The notes beneath the pieces were generated by a model. It ran no database searches. It worked only from the letters and a program-made list of their open reading frames with translations, and was not told the DNA's origin. From positions 124,001 through 188,000 of the forward strand of contig JAEINU010000001.1 in NCBI GenBank assembly GCA_016342685.1: 64,000 nt of DNA, in the 5' to 3' direction. This DNA is from Bacteroidales bacterium (GTDB lineage Bacteria; Bacteroidota; Bacteroidia; Bacteroidales; UBA12077). This document shows positions 35,201 to 42,820 of the stretch, one piece after another. Positions within the stretch are counted from its first letter, which is position 1; every line of letters starts with the position of its first letter. The position numbers and the translations under genes are program-made.

Positions 35201-35934
35201 AATCTGTTGGATACATCATTGTTAGGATCGTATATAATTATTCCTTTTGTTCTTGATGCCATTAAAATGTTATCATTTTCTAATGGTAACATTGCATATA
35301 TTCTTTCATTAGCGAATTTTTCGCTTCCTAAGATAAATTTGAGTTGGTCATTTTCTAGAACATGAATACCTTTATTCCATTCTCTTATGTAATATTTATT
35401 GTTAACCTTAAAACCAATATGGAATTCATTGTCATGAACGATTGTCTTAATCTTATCATTCTCAAGAATAAAGATATAAGAAAAGGTTTCAAAAATAATT
35501 TGATCATCAATTACAAATATTTTCCAAACGTCCTCGAAATTTCTATATTCATCAGGAACTTTATTATGAAGAGAAACAAATTTATTTTTTCCGTAAATAT
35601 CTTTTTGCAAATAACCAAAATCACCTACGGCGCCTACATAAATTCTATTGTTAATTTTATCCTCAGCAAGAGATCTTATTGTTGATTTGTTAGGAATGGT
35701 AATTAGGTTCCAGTATGTACCATCATACTCAAGAACACCATCGTTATTGCCAAAATACATTAGTCCATCTTGGGTTTGAAGTATCGACCAGATTTGATTC
35801 TCGGGAGTTAAATAGTTATTGCTGTTATAATTTTTTATTAAAGTGTTTCCACCAATCGATTGTGAAAGGGAAGGGCAAATCGTGGAAATTAGAATAATAA
35901 AAACCCAAAAAGAAAAAGCAAATCTATTTCTCAT
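32230..35934 (-). CDS. Hybrid two-component sensor with Reg_prop propeller, Y_Y_Y and receiver
   Basis: Large membrane phosphorelay protein of 1,234 residues. Order: signal peptide (1-24), two-propeller periplasmic sensor built of Reg_prop-like repeats (about 35-680), Y_Y_Y domain (about 690-745; FTNLPAGYYTFQFKARN), transmembrane helix (about 750-772), coiled coil (about 780-850), HisKA with His871 (NMSHEIRTPMNA), HATPase (NLIDNALKFT; DTGIGLSG; GAGLGLS) and receiver with Asp1165 (LMDIKMPNMDG) and lysine in ISKPI. It resembles the hybrid two-component systems that sense glycans, but the C-terminal AraC-type DNA-binding domain of those is absent, so output must go through another protein. No polysaccharide utilisation locus is adjacent. 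Confidence 0.92.
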   Translation of the reverse strand: MRNRFAFSFWVFIILISTICPSLSQSIGGNTLIKNYNSNNYLTPENQIWSILQTQDGLMYFGNNDGVLEYDGTYWNLITIPNKSTIRSLAEDKINNRIYVGAVGDFGYLQKDIYGKNKFVSLHNKVPDEYRNFEDVWKIFVIDDQIIFETFSYIFILENDKIKTIVHDNEFHIGFKVNNKYYIREWNKGIHVLENDQLKFILGSEKFANERIYAMLPLENDNILMASRTKGIIIYDPNNDVSNRFVKDNKFNKIDDFIIKNQVYCAIKIDDKKIALGTFHDGIIIFDNQGNITNTFNIKSGLQDQMILSLYLDKNNNIWTGLNNGISYIINNSPFTFYNDLDGLLGTVNNAKFYKNKLYTSTSRGLFYRDSSDIFKLITNTKGPCYNLIEIDGELFACHTEGFFVVKNNIAQKISNNIGTSWNLNKLNDKAELLAGTRNGISILEKKNGEWSVKNKLKGFNETSRYVEIDCKNNIWVSHSNKGIFRIRLNESQDSILELDFFNTQSGLPSNTNNYVFSIINESNKKEIVFGTENGIYKFNYNTDSFEPHQGFEMLSNKKGFIDKFVQDKKGNIYFQQDIKKGILFKVKDTYQLKYIPFLKQSDLFIESISIVDSSKILYCSRKGIIQYNPLFKKSENESFKMRFRSIHVNDSIALPVSNNNGDYITLTSHNNNLLFKYSALFYEESDKTQYRYKLIGLNSNWSDWSTKTEKEFTNLPAGYYTFQFKARNIYNQESNLIEYHFFISLPWYKTIAAYFAYGVLAILLIWVSILLYTKKLKTEKENLEKTVKEKTKDLHEINTLLEENQADLEIKQEEITAQAEHLKMFNTELELHKDNLEKLILDRTKDLEIAKEKAEQSDKLKSAFLANMSHEIRTPMNAIIGFSHLLNDKGINDHDKSEIISHIIHNSDTLLSLIDDIIDLSKIEASQLEINQKECKINVILEELFKTFSEKKKNIKKEKIKLILKSEVKNLNFTILTDPLRVLQVLTNLIDNALKFTENGSIEFGYTIEEKDSNSKIIFYVKDTGIGLSGKDQEIIFKRFTKLENDRKKLYRGAGLGLSICKNISSLLNGNIWLESELNKGSCFYFSIPFINILESKEESTLKETNETFDWTNKTILIAEDEESNYRFLEMLLVKTNANLLRANDGIEAIQLFKDNKVDIILMDIKMPNMDGIEATKEIRKVDSEIPIIVQSAFAMENDEIVSLKAGCNDYISKPIKKDILLKKVNKLLNKSI

Positions 35935-36080
35935 ACTCGATGGTTTTATGAATAATTTTAAAAATTATCGAAAAATTATTGGAAATCCAAGATAAGTATT
36001 TTCTAATTTGATTTAACTATGATTTTTATTGATGAGCAATGGTAATCGTGTTTTAAAATATATATAGTCGAAATAATTGA

Positions 36081-36278
36081 TTAATAATATTTTTCTTCGG
36101 GCATTACAATCCAAAGGATTATATATACTATAGTTCCGGGGAATCCCATACTAAAAATACTTAATGCCAAATAAAGTATTCTTACAAGGGCAATGTCCCA
36201 TCCAAAGTATTCTGCTATTCCGGCGCAAACTCCTGCAATTGCTTGATTTTGGGATCTGGTAAGTTTATCTTTTGTCAT
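36081..36278 (-). CDS. PspC domain protein
   Basis: A 65-residue protein consisting of one PspC domain: AIAGVCAGIAEYFGWDIALV followed by a hydrophobic helix and ending LWIVMPEE. Such proteins are inner-membrane components related to phage-shock envelope stress. It is a single gene, divergent from the S9 peptidase, and 146 bases upstream of the start of the hybrid sensor. No other psp genes are near. Confidence 0.88.
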   Translation of the reverse strand: MTKDKLTRSQNQAIAGVCAGIAEYFGWDIALVRILYLALSIFSMGFPGTIVYIILWIVMPEEKYY

Positions 36279-36319
36279 TTTTGAACTATTTGATGAATTA
36301 CTTGTTTCGAAATAAAAAA

Positions 36320-36351
36320 TTGAAATCGAAACGTATAATTATGTAAATTTA
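36320..36351 (+). promoter_or_regulatory. Candidate promoter of the S9 oligopeptidase gene
   Basis: TTG (36320-36322), 21-base spacer, TAAATTTA (36344-36351), which matches TTG-N19-21-TAnnTTTG except for the last base. It would start transcription about 20 bases before the ATG at 36378. Confidence 0.35.
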
Positions 36352-36377
36352 CAATTCAAACTTAAAAAGTGAAAGTA

Positions 36378-38507
36378 ATGAGAAAAAATATTCTAAATAA
36401 AAGTTTACTATTAATACTAATTAGTTTTATGATATTAAGTTCATGTTCCGAAAAAGGAGCCGATAAAAACTTCCCAATTGCAAAAAAAATTGCAAAAGAA
36501 TTAAGCATTCATAACGATACCAGAATTGATAATTATTATTGGTTAAACGATCGTGAAAATCAGGAAGTAATAGATTATTTAAATGCTGAAAATAAGTATA
36601 CAAAAGAAGCATTAAAATCGACTGAAAAATTCCAAGAGGATTTATTTACAGAAATGAAATCTAGAATTAAAGAAACAGATGAATCGGTTCCTTACGAAAA
36701 GAACGGATATTTCTACTATTCTCGATACGAAGAAGGTAAAGAATACCCGATTTATTGTAGAAAAAAGGAAAGCTTAGATAATCCTGAAGAAATATTGTTA
36801 GATGTAAATCCAATGGCCGAAGGATATGATTATTATCAAATAAATGGATTAAGTGTGAGTCCTGATAATAATCTACTGTCATTTGGTGTCGATACTGTAA
36901 GTCGTAGAATGTACACTTTGCATGTTAAAAATCTCGTTACTGGTGAAATTTTAATTGATGAAGTGCCTGTTACTACCGGATATGCTGCTTGGGCAAACGA
37001 TAATAAAACCATGTTTTATACTAAAAAAGATGAGGTGACGCTTCGTTCAAATAAGATCTATAAACACATTTTAGGTCAGAATTTTAAATCCGATAAGGAA
37101 ATATTTGAGGAAAAGGACGAAACATTCGGGACAAGTGTTTGGAAATCAAAATCAGGTAAGTATATTATGATTAGTTCATACAATACCATGTCCGACGAAT
37201 ATCAGTTTATTGATGCAAATAAACCGAATTCAAATTTTAAAGTAATTCAAAAAAGAGAGCGTGGTTTAGAATACTCAGTTTCTCATTTTGGTGATTATTT
37301 TTACATCAAAACAAATTTAGATGCAAAGAATTTTCGATTAATGAAAACAAGCGTTAAAAAAACAGCAAAAGAAAACTGGAAAGAAGTTATTGCTCATAGA
37401 GAGGATGTTTTCTTAGAAGGAATTGAATTATTCAAAGATTTTTTAGTTGTTGAAGAACGTGAACAGGGCTTATCAAAACTTAGAATTATTAATTGGGAAA
37501 CGAAAGAGGAGCATTATATGAATTTCGACGAAGAGGTTTATATGGCTTATATATCAACAAATCCAGAGTTTAATTCGAACTTATTACGATTTGGATATGC
37601 TTCAATGACAACGCCTAACTCTACCTATGATTATAATATGCAAACTCAAGAAAAAGAGTTGAAAAAGCAACAGGAGGTGTTGGGTGATTTTAATGCAGAA
37701 AATTATGAAACAAAACGTCTTTGGGCAACTGCCGACGATGGAACAAAAATTCCAATGTCTATTGTTTATAAAAAAGGTATTGAATTAGATGGAAATAATC
37801 CAACTTTATTATATGCATATGGTTCGTATGGAGCTACAATGGATCCTTATTTCAGCTCGGTTCGTTTAAGTTTATTGGATAGAGGGTTTGTTTATGCTTT
37901 GGCTCATATCCGCGGTGGACAATATTTAGGTCGTCAATGGTACGAAGATGGTAAGTTACTTAATAAGATTAATACATTCTCCGATTTTAACGATTGTGCT
38001 GAATATTTAATTGAATCAAAATATACTAGTTCTGAAAAATTATTTGCAATGGGCGGAAGTGCTGGTGGTTTATTAATGGGAGCAATAGTAAATATGCAGC
38101 CTGAACTTTATAAGGGAGTTGTAGCTCAAGTTCCTTTTGTGGATGTTGTAACAACCATGCTCGACGAAAGTATTCCATTAACAACTGGTGAATTCGACGA
38201 GTGGGGAAATCCAAAAGATAAAGAGTATTACGATTATATGTTGTCGTATTCTCCATACGATCAGGTTAAAGCTCAGAATTATCCTGCAATGTTGATAACA
38301 ACAGGCTTACACGATTCGCAAGTGCAGTATTGGGAACCTGCAAAATGGGTTGCGAAATTGCGCGATATGAAAACCGATAATAATGTTCTGTTATTACATA
38401 CCAATATGGAAACTGGTCATGGTGGCGCTTCAGGGCGTTTCGAAGCACTAAAAGAATACGCAATGGAATATGCATTTATGTTCCAGCAGGTAGGAATAAA
38501 AGAGTAA
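36378..38507 (+). CDS. S9 family oligopeptidase (oligopeptidase B-like), lipoprotein
   Basis: Prolyl-oligopeptidase family serine peptidase of 709 residues. The N-terminus is a lipoprotein signal (LSSC, Cys at about 23), so it is membrane-anchored, probably in the periplasm. Residues about 35-420 form the propeller; the catalytic alpha/beta-hydrolase domain follows with Ser561 in GGSAGG, Asp646 in HDSQV and His681 in GHGG. It cleaves short peptides; oligopeptidase B-type enzymes prefer basic residues, which I assign only from general similarity. ATG 36378 is preferred over the GTG nine bases upstream, since a -7-like element lies close and the signal peptide fits. Confidence 0.92.
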   Translation: MRKNILNKSLLLILISFMILSSCSEKGADKNFPIAKKIAKELSIHNDTRIDNYYWLNDRENQEVIDYLNAENKYTKEALKSTEKFQEDLFTEMKSRIKETDESVPYEKNGYFYYSRYEEGKEYPIYCRKKESLDNPEEILLDVNPMAEGYDYYQINGLSVSPDNNLLSFGVDTVSRRMYTLHVKNLVTGEILIDEVPVTTGYAAWANDNKTMFYTKKDEVTLRSNKIYKHILGQNFKSDKEIFEEKDETFGTSVWKSKSGKYIMISSYNTMSDEYQFIDANKPNSNFKVIQKRERGLEYSVSHFGDYFYIKTNLDAKNFRLMKTSVKKTAKENWKEVIAHREDVFLEGIELFKDFLVVEEREQGLSKLRIINWETKEEHYMNFDEEVYMAYISTNPEFNSNLLRFGYASMTTPNSTYDYNMQTQEKELKKQQEVLGDFNAENYETKRLWATADDGTKIPMSIVYKKGIELDGNNPTLLYAYGSYGATMDPYFSSVRLSLLDRGFVYALAHIRGGQYLGRQWYEDGKLLNKINTFSDFNDCAEYLIESKYTSSEKLFAMGGSAGGLLMGAIVNMQPELYKGVVAQVPFVDVVTTMLDESIPLTTGEFDEWGNPKDKEYYDYMLSYSPYDQVKAQNYPAMLITTGLHDSQVQYWEPAKWVAKLRDMKTDNNVLLLHTNMETGHGGASGRFEALKEYAMEYAFMFQQVGIKE

Positions 38508-38545
38508 TTCTAAAATAAGTGGTTTTATAGCCTAAACGATTTTTG

Positions 38546-38609
38546 TCATTCTGAGCTTGTCGAAGAATTTGTTAATGAGAAATGAAATCTTTCGACAAGC
38601 TCAATATGA
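38546..38609. repeat. Inverted pair of GAGCTTGTCGAA repeats
   Basis: GAGCTTGTCGAA (38553-38564) faces TTCGACAAGCTC (38591-38602) with similar flanks (TCATTCT before, ATATGA after), forming a palindromic intergenic element behind the S9 peptidase. A single copy of the same core is at 42736-42750 (CTGAGCTTGTCGAAG). This core is a dispersed repeat that I recall from many Bacteroidota genomes. It has no T-run. Confidence 0.65.
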
Positions 38610-38650
38610 TAATGTTTTGATTGCAAATTGTAATAATGTCCCGATAAAGA

Positions 38651-38770
38651 TTTAAACATACCAGTAGTGCGGGTTTTCTCTGCTCTACTTTGTTAGACCG
38701 TGGAATGAAAACGAGGATAGCAAAACTTTGTAAAACCGCCAAAACCCCCGCATTATAGGTGATGTTGGGT
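38651..38770 (+). other. attC-like imperfect palindrome
   Basis: A 120-base element with nested inverted repeats: AACATACC (38655-38662) pairs with GGT-G-ATGTT (38758-38766) leaving one extra G; TGCGGGTTTT (38668-38677) pairs with AAAACC-CCCGCA (38741-38752) leaving two extra C. It ends with GTTGGGT (38764-38770), an exact integron core GTTRRRY, and starts with TTTAAAC, which has the AAC but not the full RYYYAAC consensus. Paired arms with extra bases on one side are the hallmark of integron attC sites. It also has an internal direct repeat (38686-38699, 38724-38738). No integrase is in the window. Confidence 0.45.
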
Positions 38771-38784
38771 TCGTAAATATTTTA

Positions 38785-39231
38785 TTATATAAAAATTTTA
38801 TATAGATATGCTGTAGAATCGTATTCAAAGTCACAATCTTCAATTGAGATTTCATTGAATCTGGTAAAACTGCAACAATTCTCATATACCCTCTCAGCAT
38901 CAATGTATAAACCACAAACCTTTTCATTATCAAGGCTGATTGAGCAATTAACAATTTCTGTTTGCCATCCTATTGAATAGATATATATATAATTACGTCC
39001 TTCAATAAAATCATATTCAATAAGCTGGTCATTTATTAGATTCTCGATACGTATCTGATTTCGACTAAATGTTTCATTTGCAAATATGTTTTCACCTGTT
39101 ATTTTATCAACTAGTTCAAAAGTGAAATCTCTCGGAGGAGTAAAACAAGCAATATCTTCACAATCATCCTTCTTTTCACACCCAATAGCTATAAATAAGA
39201 ATAGGACATAATAAATTTTTATATTTCTCAT
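38785..39231 (-). CDS. Small lipoprotein of unknown function, possible gene cassette
   Basis: A 148-residue protein with a lipoprotein signal (FLFIAIGC, Cys at about 18) followed by CEKKDDCEDIACFTPP and FELVDKITGENIFAN, a pattern I have seen in small Bacteroidota lipoproteins of unknown role. It is cysteine-rich (at least eight Cys in the mature part). The ATG at 39231 is preferred over the upstream 39279 because the signal peptide then begins at residue 1. The gene lies alone between an attC-like element (38651-38770) and the next gene, and the segment is bounded by TCCCGATA (38639-38646) and TATCGGGA (39306-39313). Confidence 0.65.
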   Translation of the reverse strand: MRNIKIYYVLFLFIAIGCEKKDDCEDIACFTPPRDFTFELVDKITGENIFANETFSRNQIRIENLINDQLIEYDFIEGRNYIYIYSIGWQTEIVNCSISLDNEKVCGLYIDAERVYENCCSFTRFNEISIEDCDFEYDSTAYLYKIFI

Positions 39232-39313
39232 CATAATAGATTTAATAAATTCTACCAAATAGATGAACATTCTCGTCAAAAGGTTGCCCTAAAATGTTTG
39301 CTAACTATCGGGA

Positions 39314-40093
39314 TTAGTCATTTCTGAAACTTTTTTTGTTTCTCAGATGGATTGAAAATACTCCATAACAAATAACTACAGTTCCTAAAATAAAGATTAA
39401 CCAAGGAAATTTTTCAGGTACATATTTTATCGATAAATCAAAAAGTTTATCGCTCATCGATTTTGTTTTAAACTCATCAAAAGAGATATTTTTAATAAGG
39501 AATCTGGAATAATCCCATATAAATGAAATAAATACAACTACCGATCCTAATATTAAAAGAATCCATTCATTTCTCAATATTTTAACTTTATTCTCGCTTT
39601 TTCGATTGTAATGATTGATCGTTAATGCAAGTAAAATCATTAAACAAGAAATAATTACCGGAGCAATTACAGGACCAGTCCAGGTTACAGGAAGAAGAAA
39701 TAAAATATCCCAAGTAAATAAACTTTCTGGCCAGCTTAAAATTGCGTAGAGAAATACGTAATAAATAATATCCCAAACGGCAAATGAATAAATAAACCAA
39801 GCGAATCTTTGTGAAAAGTTTTTCCCAGCAATAAATCCGATAGAAAGTAGCATAATTATGGAAGCAAATTCTCTGATTAATTCAGTAATTGCAATATGAT
39901 TATCGATGGGGGTTAATGGAAATGCAAAACCAAGGGGATAGCATAGTTCACGTAAATAAACGACAACAGCACCTTCGAAAATACCCATTGATATTGCAAA
40001 AAGTGTTACCCAAATTAATGTTTGATGTTTTTTGAGATTCATTTCAAATAGTTTTTCGTTCATCAATTTCCGAATAATTTTACTCGAAGTCAA
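39314..40093 (-). CDS. Unknown multi-pass membrane protein
   Basis: A 259-residue protein with about seven hydrophobic helices and few charged loops. The stretch MGIFEGAVVVYLRELCYP near residues 36-53, followed by GFAFPL, looks conserved, but I cannot name the family. The start is uncertain: ATG codons at 40093, 40063 and 40042 are all in frame, and a shorter form starting just before MNLKKHQTLIW would give a membrane protein beginning with its first helix. It diverges from mutS2. Its stop codon touches the TATCGGGA repeat that bounds the lipoprotein segment. Confidence 0.6.
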   Translation of the reverse strand: MTSSKIIRKLMNEKLFEMNLKKHQTLIWVTLFAISMGIFEGAVVVYLRELCYPLGFAFPLTPIDNHIAITELIREFASIIMLLSIGFIAGKNFSQRFAWFIYSFAVWDIIYYVFLYAILSWPESLFTWDILFLLPVTWTGPVIAPVIISCLMILLALTINHYNRKSENKVKILRNEWILLILGSVVVFISFIWDYSRFLIKNISFDEFKTKSMSDKLFDLSIKYVPEKFPWLIFILGTVVICYGVFSIHLRNKKSFRND

Positions 40094-40144
40094 TATTCAT
40101 TAAAACGAACGCAATGTTAATTACTATATTGCAAGTTAAAATGT

Positions 40145-40152
40145 TAATTTTG
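40145..40152 (+). promoter_or_regulatory. -7 promoter element upstream of mutS2
   Basis: TAATTTTG is an exact TAnnTTTG match 32 bases before the GTG start of mutS2. No TTG was found 19-21 bases upstream (the closest is 13 bases away), so this is only half a promoter. Confidence 0.3.
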
Positions 40153-40184
40153 CAGAGTTTCAACCAGATCAAATAAAGAATAAA

Positions 40185-42674
40185 GTGTTATATCCAGATA
40201 ATTTTGAAAATAAAATAGGATTCGATAAAATTCGAGATATGCTTAAAGGTGGATGTTTAAGTAATCTTGGACGCATGCGTGTTGATAAAATTCGATTCTC
40301 GTCGAAGTATTCATTTATCGAGACTCTCGTAAATCAGGTTGATGAGTTTAAGACAATTATGATGATGGAAGATGATTTTCCATTAAGTCATTTTATTGAT
40401 TTAACTCCAGCACTAAAAAAAATAAAAACAGAAGGAGCCTATTTTTTAGCAGAAGAATTATTTGATCTCAAGCGCTCCTTAGAAACAATTAGAGCGATTT
40501 TAAATTTCTTTAAAGCGAAGAACGAAGAAAACAAATATCCTTATCTTCAAAAATTAGCTGTTAACGTAAAGCTCTATCCATATATTTTTGAACGAATCGA
40601 CTCAATAATTAATAAGCATGGCAAGATTAAAGACAATGCTTCATCCGAGTTAAGTATTATTCGAAAAGATATTTATAATAAGGAAAGTACAGTTTCTAAA
40701 CGTTTACATTCCATTCTAAAAGAAGCACAAAGTAGTGGATTGGTCGATAAAGATGTTTCTTTATCGATTCGTGATGGACGTGCAACAATTCCTGTTGATG
40801 CATCCAATAAACGTAAAATAAAAGGTTTAATTCTTGACGAATCAGCAACTGGAAAAACGGCCTATATTGAGCCTGCCGAAATTGTTGAGTTGAATAATGA
40901 TATTCGAGAGTTGTACTATTCCGAGCGACGCGAAATTGTAAAAATTCTTACGCTTTTCGCCGATGATATTCGTCCATACATTGATGATTTATTTTGGGCT
41001 TACGAATATATGGGAACAATTGATTTTATTCGATCGAAAGGACTTTTAGCAAACAAAATAAACGGAATAAAACCAATATTTCAGAATAAATCAATGGTTT
41101 CTTGGACAAAGGCCGTTCATCCCTTATTATTTTTAACATTTATAGAAGAATCCCGTTCAGTTGTTCCTCTTGATGTAAAATTGAACGAGGATGATCAACG
41201 TATTTTGCTAATTTCTGGTCCGAATGCTGGTGGAAAGTCAGTCTGTTTGCAAACAGTTGGTCTGCTGCAATATATGTTTCAGTGCGGATTGTTGGTTCCA
41301 ATGAATGAGAATTCTGAGATTGGCTTGTTTCAAAACCTTTTTATAAATATAGGTGATGATCAATCCATTGAAAATGATTTAAGTACATATAGTTCTTATT
41401 TGCTGAACATGAAGAATTTCTTGAAATCGGCAAACGATAGAACATTAATTCTGATTGATGAATTTGGTTCGGGAACAGAACCTATGTTGGGAGGAGCTAT
41501 TGCCGAAGCAATTTTAGATAGTTTAAATAAGAAAAAAGCACAAGGTGTAATAACTACGCATTATACATCATTAAAACATTTTGCATCATCGACTCATGGT
41601 ATTGAAAATGGAGCAATGCTTTTCGATACAGCTAAAATTCAGCCATTATTTCGATTGTCGATAGGGGAGCCCGGTAGTTCATTTGCTTTTGAAATTGCCC
41701 GTAAAATTGGATTGCCCGAAGAAATTCTGAAAAGCGCCACCGATAAAATAGGGAAAGATCATATCGATTTTGATAAGAACTTAAAAGATATTTTAAGAGA
41801 TAAGCGTTATTGGGAAACCAAGCGCGATAGTGTGCGAAAATCTGAAAAGAAACTCGATGAGCAGATCTCAAAATATACAATTGAGCTTGAATCTGCTAAA
41901 AAGTTACAAAAAGATATTGTTCAAAAAGCAAAAGCAGAAGCGGAAGAGTTACTTTCCGGCGTAAATAAGCAAATTGAGAATACCATTCGTGAAATAAAGG
42001 AAAGTCAGGCAGATAAAGAAAAAACTAAGATTGCACGGAAAAAGATTTCAGATTTTAAGGAGAGAATAAACGAAACTGATTCAGAGGAAGAGGCTCGTAT
42101 CAATAGAAAGATTGATAAACTAAAGAATCGCGAAAAGCAAGGAAAGAAGGCAAAAGAGAATCAATCTGAAAAACTTGTAGAAAAAAAGAAAGTTGCTGAT
42201 GCAAATACTTATGAAAAGGGCGATAAGGTTCAGTTATTCGGACAAGATTCTGTGGGCGAAGTGCTTGATGTAAATTCAAATAGCATAATGGTGGCTTTTG
42301 GTAATATGATTACCACGGTTGACAAAAAACGATTAGAGAAAATTTCAGAGAAAAAATACAATAAAATAGCTGGGGTAAAATCTGGATCTGGTCAAAAATC
42401 ATCTTGGGATTTTGGAGAACGGCGATTAAAATTCAAGCCAGAGATTGATGTTCGTGGCAAAAGAGCCGAAGAAGCCTTGCAAATAGTGAACGATTTTGTC
42501 GACGAAGCAATTGTTATAAATATGGGTAACATTAAAATATTGCATGGTAAAGGCGATGGTATTTTAAGGCAATTAATTCGCCAGTATCTCCAAACGGTGG
42601 ATGTTGTTAAGTCATATCACGACGAAAGTATTCAGTTTGGAGGATCAGGAATTACCATTGTTGAATTTGAATGA
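40185..42674 (+). CDS. mutS2: Endonuclease MutS2
   Basis: MutS2 protein of 829 residues, involved in suppressing recombination and, in newer work, in ribosome quality control. Order: MutS core-like region (1-320), ATPase domain with Walker A GPNAGGKS (about 345-352) and the DEFGSGTEP switch, a long charged coiled coil (about 515-680), KOW-like segment (YEKGDKVQLFGQDSVGEVLD) and C-terminal Smr nuclease domain (about 752-829; IDVRGKRAEEAL, HGKGDGILR). The start is a GTG, giving the typical N-terminus MLYPDNFENKIGFDKIR; no ATG is near. Transcribed alone or with the downstream deacetylase gene (146-base gap). Confidence 0.95.
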   Translation: MLYPDNFENKIGFDKIRDMLKGGCLSNLGRMRVDKIRFSSKYSFIETLVNQVDEFKTIMMMEDDFPLSHFIDLTPALKKIKTEGAYFLAEELFDLKRSLETIRAILNFFKAKNEENKYPYLQKLAVNVKLYPYIFERIDSIINKHGKIKDNASSELSIIRKDIYNKESTVSKRLHSILKEAQSSGLVDKDVSLSIRDGRATIPVDASNKRKIKGLILDESATGKTAYIEPAEIVELNNDIRELYYSERREIVKILTLFADDIRPYIDDLFWAYEYMGTIDFIRSKGLLANKINGIKPIFQNKSMVSWTKAVHPLLFLTFIEESRSVVPLDVKLNEDDQRILLISGPNAGGKSVCLQTVGLLQYMFQCGLLVPMNENSEIGLFQNLFINIGDDQSIENDLSTYSSYLLNMKNFLKSANDRTLILIDEFGSGTEPMLGGAIAEAILDSLNKKKAQGVITTHYTSLKHFASSTHGIENGAMLFDTAKIQPLFRLSIGEPGSSFAFEIARKIGLPEEILKSATDKIGKDHIDFDKNLKDILRDKRYWETKRDSVRKSEKKLDEQISKYTIELESAKKLQKDIVQKAKAEAEELLSGVNKQIENTIREIKESQADKEKTKIARKKISDFKERINETDSEEEARINRKIDKLKNREKQGKKAKENQSEKLVEKKKVADANTYEKGDKVQLFGQDSVGEVLDVNSNSIMVAFGNMITTVDKKRLEKISEKKYNKIAGVKSGSGQKSSWDFGERRLKFKPEIDVRGKRAEEALQIVNDFVDEAIVINMGNIKILHGKGDGILRQLIRQYLQTVDVVKSYHDESIQFGGSGITIVEFE

Positions 42675-42735
42675 TCGTAAAATTTGTCTATGCTTTAATA
42701 AACTCAGCAGGGCATACATTTTATTCGTTGTTACG

Positions 42736-42750
42736 CTGAGCTTGTCGAAG
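42736..42750. repeat. Single copy of the GAGCTTGTCGAAG repeat
   Basis: CTGAGCTTGTCGAAG is identical to the left arm at 38551-38565 behind the S9 peptidase. Here it is unpaired, between mutS2 and the deacetylase-like gene. Confidence 0.55.
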
Positions 42751-42789
42751 TGTGATATGATTTTTACTTTTAGTAATGTTATTTTTTCG

Positions 42790-42797
42790 TAAATTTG
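42790..42797 (+). promoter_or_regulatory. -7 promoter element upstream of the deacetylase-like gene
   Basis: TAAATTTG is an exact TAnnTTTG match 23 bases before the TTG start. No TTG element lies 19-21 bases further upstream. Confidence 0.3.
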
Positions 42798-42820
42798 GAT
42801 TAAACTAAATCCTAATCACA

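Noticed and set aside
39285-39305. A second integron core site at the far side of the lipoprotein segment
   Set aside because: TGCTAAC resembles RYYYAAC but the first base does not fit and no palindromic partner was found.
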